Assembly: GCA_903828675.1 (NCBI GenBank) | Contig: CAIKND010000112.1 | Location: 1-32,221, forward strand | DNA: 32,221 nucleotides | Direction: 5' to 3' | Source: an uncultured Acidobacteriaceae bacterium | GTDB lineage: Bacteria; Acidobacteriota; Terriglobia; Terriglobales; Acidobacteriaceae | Notes under the pieces: generated by a model | The model's database searches: none | Told to the model about the DNA's origin: nothing | Seen by the model: only the letters and a program-made list of their open reading frames with translations | Shown: piece by piece, positions 32,158 through 32,221 of the stretch | Layout of the letters: each line of letters opens with the position of its first letter | Position numbering within the stretch: position 1 is the stretch's first letter | Made by a program: the position numbers and the translations under genes

Positions 32158-32221
32158 ATGCGCCAGATAACATTTGCTTGCCAGCCGAGTTTTGAGAAGT
32201 TTGCCAGAGCCAGTCGCAGGG
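32158..32221 (+). CDS. IS5-family transposase (N-terminal fragment)
   Basis: The 21 visible residues begin MRQITFACQPSFEKFARAS, which matches the N-terminus of IS5-group DDE transposases (MRQxTFAxxxSFEKxxRxSRR). The rest lies beyond the window edge. The GGAG at 32148 is the Shine-Dalgarno. Confidence 0.75.
   Translation, partial: MRQITFACQPSFEKFARASRR

Larger units (their letters stand above)
32091..32221 (+). mobile_element. IS5-family insertion sequence, left end (partial)
   Basis: The terminal sequence GGAACCTCTGATCAAGT starts directly after TTAG (32087-32090), matching the YTAR target site of the IS5 family. A transposase frame starts at 32158. The element continues beyond the window, so its other end and target duplication cannot be checked. 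Confidence 0.75.

Overview
The window looks like a chromosomal segment of an Acidobacteriota bacterium (Terriglobia-like). This is inferred from the G+C-rich sequence, the Gram-negative lipid A genes (lpxD and an LpxL-type acyltransferase) next to a bacillithiol deacetylase, frequent TTG starts, and protein families that recall acidobacterial genomes. No rRNA, tRNA or CRISPR array was found.

Layout. Positions 1-6031: a small Cys-rich protein, polyphosphate glucokinase and a secreted M3 peptidase on the minus strand, divergent from priA. Positions 6444-10839: a signalling block with a CHASE3-PAS-PAS histidine kinase overlapping a NarL-type regulator, a truncated paralogous receiver and a Crp/Fnr regulator. 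The last two are preceded by matching three-box elements. Positions 11130-13758: a membrane site-2 protease, an HU-type protein, a 5' fragment of dCTP deaminase and a LuxR-type regulator with a degenerate receiver. Positions 14338-18980: a SYLF protein, the acyltransferase (behind a MITE-like palindromic repeat), lpxD, a MobB-like P-loop protein and a Tat-exported aldo/keto reductase. Positions 19000-22628 (minus): homocysteine methyltransferase/MTHFR fusion, xseB and a FliB-like lysine methylase. Positions 22850-25750: a lipoprotein, bshB1, a block of IS-derived repeats and a half-size TauE/SafE permease. Positions 25963-28637: a cassette of lower apparent G+C with a membrane-anchored thioredoxin-like protein, a six-cysteine secreted peptide and a large secreted protein of unknown function. 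Positions 28668-32221: a probable TROVE fragment, a strong bidirectional terminator, aqpZ, a PhoB/PhoR-like pair and the start of an IS5-family element cut by the window edge.

The most unusual part is the 25.9-28.6 kb cassette. Its predicted promoter has a run of 12 C inside the 18-bp spacer between TTGACA and TATCAT, and the start codon lies at the expected transcription start. This suggests a slippage-controlled (phase-variable), leaderless gene driving an uncharacterised thiol-redox and Cys-rich peptide system. Also notable are the conserved CCTAC-N17-CCTAC-N10-GTCTTCGC element before two regulator genes, gene remnants (dcd, TROVE, HTH-less regulator), and four copies of an IS5-like terminal sequence, three of them directly after a YTAR tetranucleotide.
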